A stretch of DNA of 16,105 nucleotides from Myxococcota bacterium (GTDB lineage Bacteria > Myxococcota_C > UBA6777): assembly GCA_963169055.1 (NCBI GenBank), contig CAUJFU010000003.1, positions 1 to 16,105 of the forward strand. The letters are read 5' to 3'. Of the stretch, positions 14,559 through 16,105 are shown piece after piece (within the stretch, counting starts at the first letter, position 1; the number at the start of each line of letters is the position of its first letter). Position numbers and translations under genes: made by a program. Below the pieces are notes generated by a model that worked only from the letters and a program-made list of their open reading frames with translations, ran no database searches and had not been told where the DNA came from.

Positions 14559-15848
14559 ATGAAATCCAAGAAAACACTTCATCAGTGGATGGCATGGGGA
14601 CTGATGAGCTTTGTCGGAGTTCACGGAGCGGCCTTGCAAGGTTGCAAGCCACAAACGCATACGCCCGAAAGCGTCCAGGCCCAAGCACACCAAGAAAAAG
14701 CAGACGTTGCAGACCTGCTCTCGTCCAAAGCCACGCTCCGATCGCCTGCTGTTCGACCGTCTCAAGCGCCGATGGCAACGCCCGCAAACAACGCGCCCAA
14801 GCCGAACCCGCATGCCACGGAGATCCCGCAGCACGCGACGCCAACAAAAGACAAGGCCGTACGCCTTGATGCCACTACACAGCGCTCCAAAGAACAGGCC
14901 CAAACCGCTCGTTCTTTGTCGGCCAAACGCCCTTCATACCGAGAGGGCACGCTGCTCTTCCGCAACGGGCAAAAACGCCTCGTGTATAGCTTTCGCAACG
15001 GAAAGCGAGAGGGTCAGTGGGCGAGCTTCTACAAAAACGGACGACCACGGCTCGTTCGACACTACAAAGAAGGCCGATTGGACGGACTCACCACAGCCTT
15101 CTTTGCAAACGGTAAAGCGCAAACAGAGCAATCTTTTCTGCATGGAAAACGAGAGGGTGTCTGGAAGGCATGGGATAAACAAGGTAAGTTGTTGTGGGAA
15201 CGCCACTACACAAAAGGAAAGCTCCACGGACCCTCGAAGCGCTTCTTGAATGATCGCGAAACTACAGTCTTTTTCGCCGAAGGGAAGCGCAAGCGCCAGC
15301 AGACGGTGATTTACAAAAAAGGGAAAAAACAGACACTTCTAGAACGCGATCTGGAAAAAGAAATGAACCGATGGATCGCTTTTTATCCCAATGGAAAAAA
15401 GAAAAGAGATTATCAAGAGATTAAGGGAAAACGTCACGGAGCCGAGCTTGAATGGTTTGCAAACGGTCAGAAAAAACGCGAAGCGCATTACGAATCAGGT
15501 AATCTACACGGCAAGTGGAAGTGCTGGAATGAAAGCGGAACATGGTCGATGGAAGGCGAATATCGCGAAGGCAAAAAGCACGGCGATTGGAGCGTTTGGC
15601 GCGCACCGAAGGCCAAAAAAGCACCGAAGGCCAAAAAAGCACGCAAGCCTACAGTCAAGAACCGTCCGGCAACAAAAGCACAAAGATCCGCAACAAAGAA
15701 CGGCACACCCAAAACAACAAGCATTCATCCACAAGCCTCTACACCCGTTGGCTTGCAAAAGATGACAACCCTCCCAAGTCCTGCGAAAGAAAAAGTAGAA
15801 GAACCCGCCCCCAAAACCCCTGAATCCTTCGGTCCTCCCCGCGATTGA
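14559..15848 (+). CDS. MORN-repeat lipoprotein (YwqK-like MORN_2 type)
   Basis: 429 residues. The signal peptide ends in a good lipobox (ALQGC, Cys29). A low-complexity Ala/Pro/Gln/Thr linker spans about 30-125. From about 126 to 348 there are roughly eight to nine MORN_2-like repeats of about 22 residues with the pattern G....F..NG......Y..GKR.G.W (for example RNGKREGQWASFYKNGRP, LHGKREGVWKAWDKQGK, ESGNLHGKWKCWNESG). One repeat in the middle (about 230-265) is irregular. The C-terminal 80 residues are basic and low in complexity, with an 18-bp tandem duplication (APKAKK twice). Such proteins, often labelled YwqK antitoxin-like, are common in Bacteroidetes and myxobacteria; their function is mostly unknown, and the MORN part is likely a surface-exposed beta-sheet array for protein or lipid contacts. 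The neighbouring genes give no toxin, so an antitoxin role is unsupported. Confidence 0.85.
   Translation: MKSKKTLHQWMAWGLMSFVGVHGAALQGCKPQTHTPESVQAQAHQEKADVADLLSSKATLRSPAVRPSQAPMATPANNAPKPNPHATEIPQHATPTKDKAVRLDATTQRSKEQAQTARSLSAKRPSYREGTLLFRNGQKRLVYSFRNGKREGQWASFYKNGRPRLVRHYKEGRLDGLTTAFFANGKAQTEQSFLHGKREGVWKAWDKQGKLLWERHYTKGKLHGPSKRFLNDRETTVFFAEGKRKRQQTVIYKKGKKQTLLERDLEKEMNRWIAFYPNGKKKRDYQEIKGKRHGAELEWFANGQKKREAHYESGNLHGKWKCWNESGTWSMEGEYREGKKHGDWSVWRAPKAKKAPKAKKARKPTVKNRPATKAQRSATKNGTPKTTSIHPQASTPVGLQKMTTLPSPAKEKVEEPAPKTPESFGPPRD
15603..15638 (+). repeat. 18-bp tandem duplication in the MORN lipoprotein tail
   Basis: GCACCGAAGGCCAAAAAA at 15603-15620 is repeated exactly at 15621-15638, encoding the APKAKK unit twice in frame. 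It falls in the basic low-complexity tail. Confidence 0.9.
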
Positions 15849-15865
15849 TCGCCCCCGCCCTCAAA

Positions 15866-15972
15866 ACCTCTGAAAACCTTAGCTCTCTTCGCCAAAACGG
15901 GGTCAGGGAGCCGCGCTCCCTGCGGGGCGTGGGGCCGCGCCCCACAAAAACCTTCCAACCGCATAAATCCCG
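15866..15972 (+). repeat. Dispersed intergenic hairpin repeat, copy D (left end truncated)
   Basis: The copy starts near CTGAAAACC, then CTCTCTTCGCC and ACGGGG as in the other copies, without the A-run and CGTGTTCGCG part. The first hairpin is CAGGGAGC/GCTCCCTG (15904-15922): relative to copies A and B, one base is missing from each arm, so pairing is kept. The second hairpin is GTGGGGC/GCCCCAC (15929-15945). The tail CCTTCCAACCGCATAA matches the tail of copy B. It lies between convergent genes, where a bidirectional terminator role would be sensible. Confidence 0.85.
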
Positions 15973-16005
15973 TTGATATCAAGTATTCGTTCCGTTGATA
16001 TCAAG
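15970..16005. repeat. 14-bp direct repeat with 22-bp period at the end of the right-edge gene
   Basis: CCGTTGATATCAAG occurs at 15970-15983 and again at 15992-16005. The second copy covers the stop codon of the minus-strand gene that enters the window from the right, so the first may be a duplicate of that gene end made when repeat copy D or its flank was rearranged. Confidence 0.7.
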
Positions 16006-16105
16006 ATTTTTCGTAGGTGCCGTCTGGCAAGATCTCAGGGGTTTCATTGGCAAGGTATCCCATCATGGCTCCCATGACTCCGTGTGCGTAGGTTAGCGGC
16101 AAGCA
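16001..16105 (-). CDS. C-terminal end of an unidentified protein (partial)
   Basis: Read on the minus strand from the window edge, 34 codons are open up to TGA at 16003..16001. The peptide begins CLPLTYAHGVMGAMMGYLAN and ends DGTYEKS. The sequence has normal protein character and a His-Gly within a small-residue helix (YAHGVMGAMMGYL), which suggests a real enzyme or membrane protein end. The start is outside the window and the family is not recognised. It is convergent with the MORN lipoprotein gene, 152 bp apart, with repeat copy D between them. Confidence 0.55.
   Translation of the reverse strand, partial: CLPLTYAHGVMGAMMGYLANETPEILPDGTYEKS

Noticed and set aside
14559-15848. Toxin-antitoxin module based on the YwqK-like label of MORN_2 proteins
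   Set aside because: The protein is a lipoprotein with no adjacent toxin-like gene; the label is a naming habit for this repeat type, not evidence of function.
7515-15972. Insertion sequence as the source of the dispersed repeats
   Set aside because: Copies are about 110-185 bp, carry no coding capacity, have no long terminal inverted repeats at their ends, and no transposase is found; a non-autonomous element remains possible and is treated in the findings.

Overview
The window looks like chromosomal DNA of a myxobacterium-like bacterium (Myxococcota or a close relative). The main pointer is the surface protein at 251..2416, which ends in a MYXO-CTERM-type sorting tail (Cys-Gly-Cys, one hydrophobic segment, Arg cluster) and carries four Cys/Asp-rich MopE-type repeats. 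Cys-rich lipoproteins with CTQNC repeats and an acidic-linker lipoprotein fit the same picture. Base composition is only moderately G+C rich by eye, so this is probably not a classical high-GC Myxococcus. The placement is an inference.

Layout. The window opens with the last 46 codons of an unidentified plus-strand gene. A long minus-strand block follows, listed in transcription order from its far end: an M1-family aminopeptidase with C-terminal HEAT-like repeats (12389..9768); a small Cys-repeat lipoprotein (9314..8916) closely followed by a GH114-type glycosidase lipoprotein (8855..7749); a membrane fusion protein and an RND/HAE1 efflux pump with only 2 bp between them (7327..5771, 5768..2661); and a secreted CAP-domain/MopE-repeat/MYXO-CTERM protein (2416..251). 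A plus-strand block diverges from the aminopeptidase: a CDP-alcohol phosphatidyltransferase (12826..13428), a small bacterial-PH membrane protein (13602..14051) and a MORN-repeat lipoprotein (14559..15848). The right edge holds the C-terminal end of a minus-strand gene.

Most genes act at or beyond the cell envelope: two-membrane efflux, surface or secreted hydrolases, lipoproteins and phospholipid synthesis. Only two adjacent pairs look like real operons (fusion protein with pump; Cys-rich lipoprotein with glycosidase). No outer-membrane TolC-type partner, transposase, integrase, tRNA, rRNA or CRISPR array is visible.

The most unusual content is between the genes. A dispersed intergenic repeat of about 110-185 bp occurs in four recognisable copies (7515..7700 minus; 9592..9735, 12576..12700 and 15866..15972 plus), with a 20-bp remnant at 201..220. 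Its core is two adjacent hairpins whose arms change in a compensated way between copies, which suggests selection on structure. Other notable items are a 94-residue Lys/Glu/Ser-rich insert splitting the lipoyl domain of the membrane fusion protein, a 32-bp tandem repeat ahead of the PH-domain gene in which units carry a Shine-Dalgarno/start-codon-like module, and a 36-bp tandem duplication inside the aminopeptidase signal peptide.
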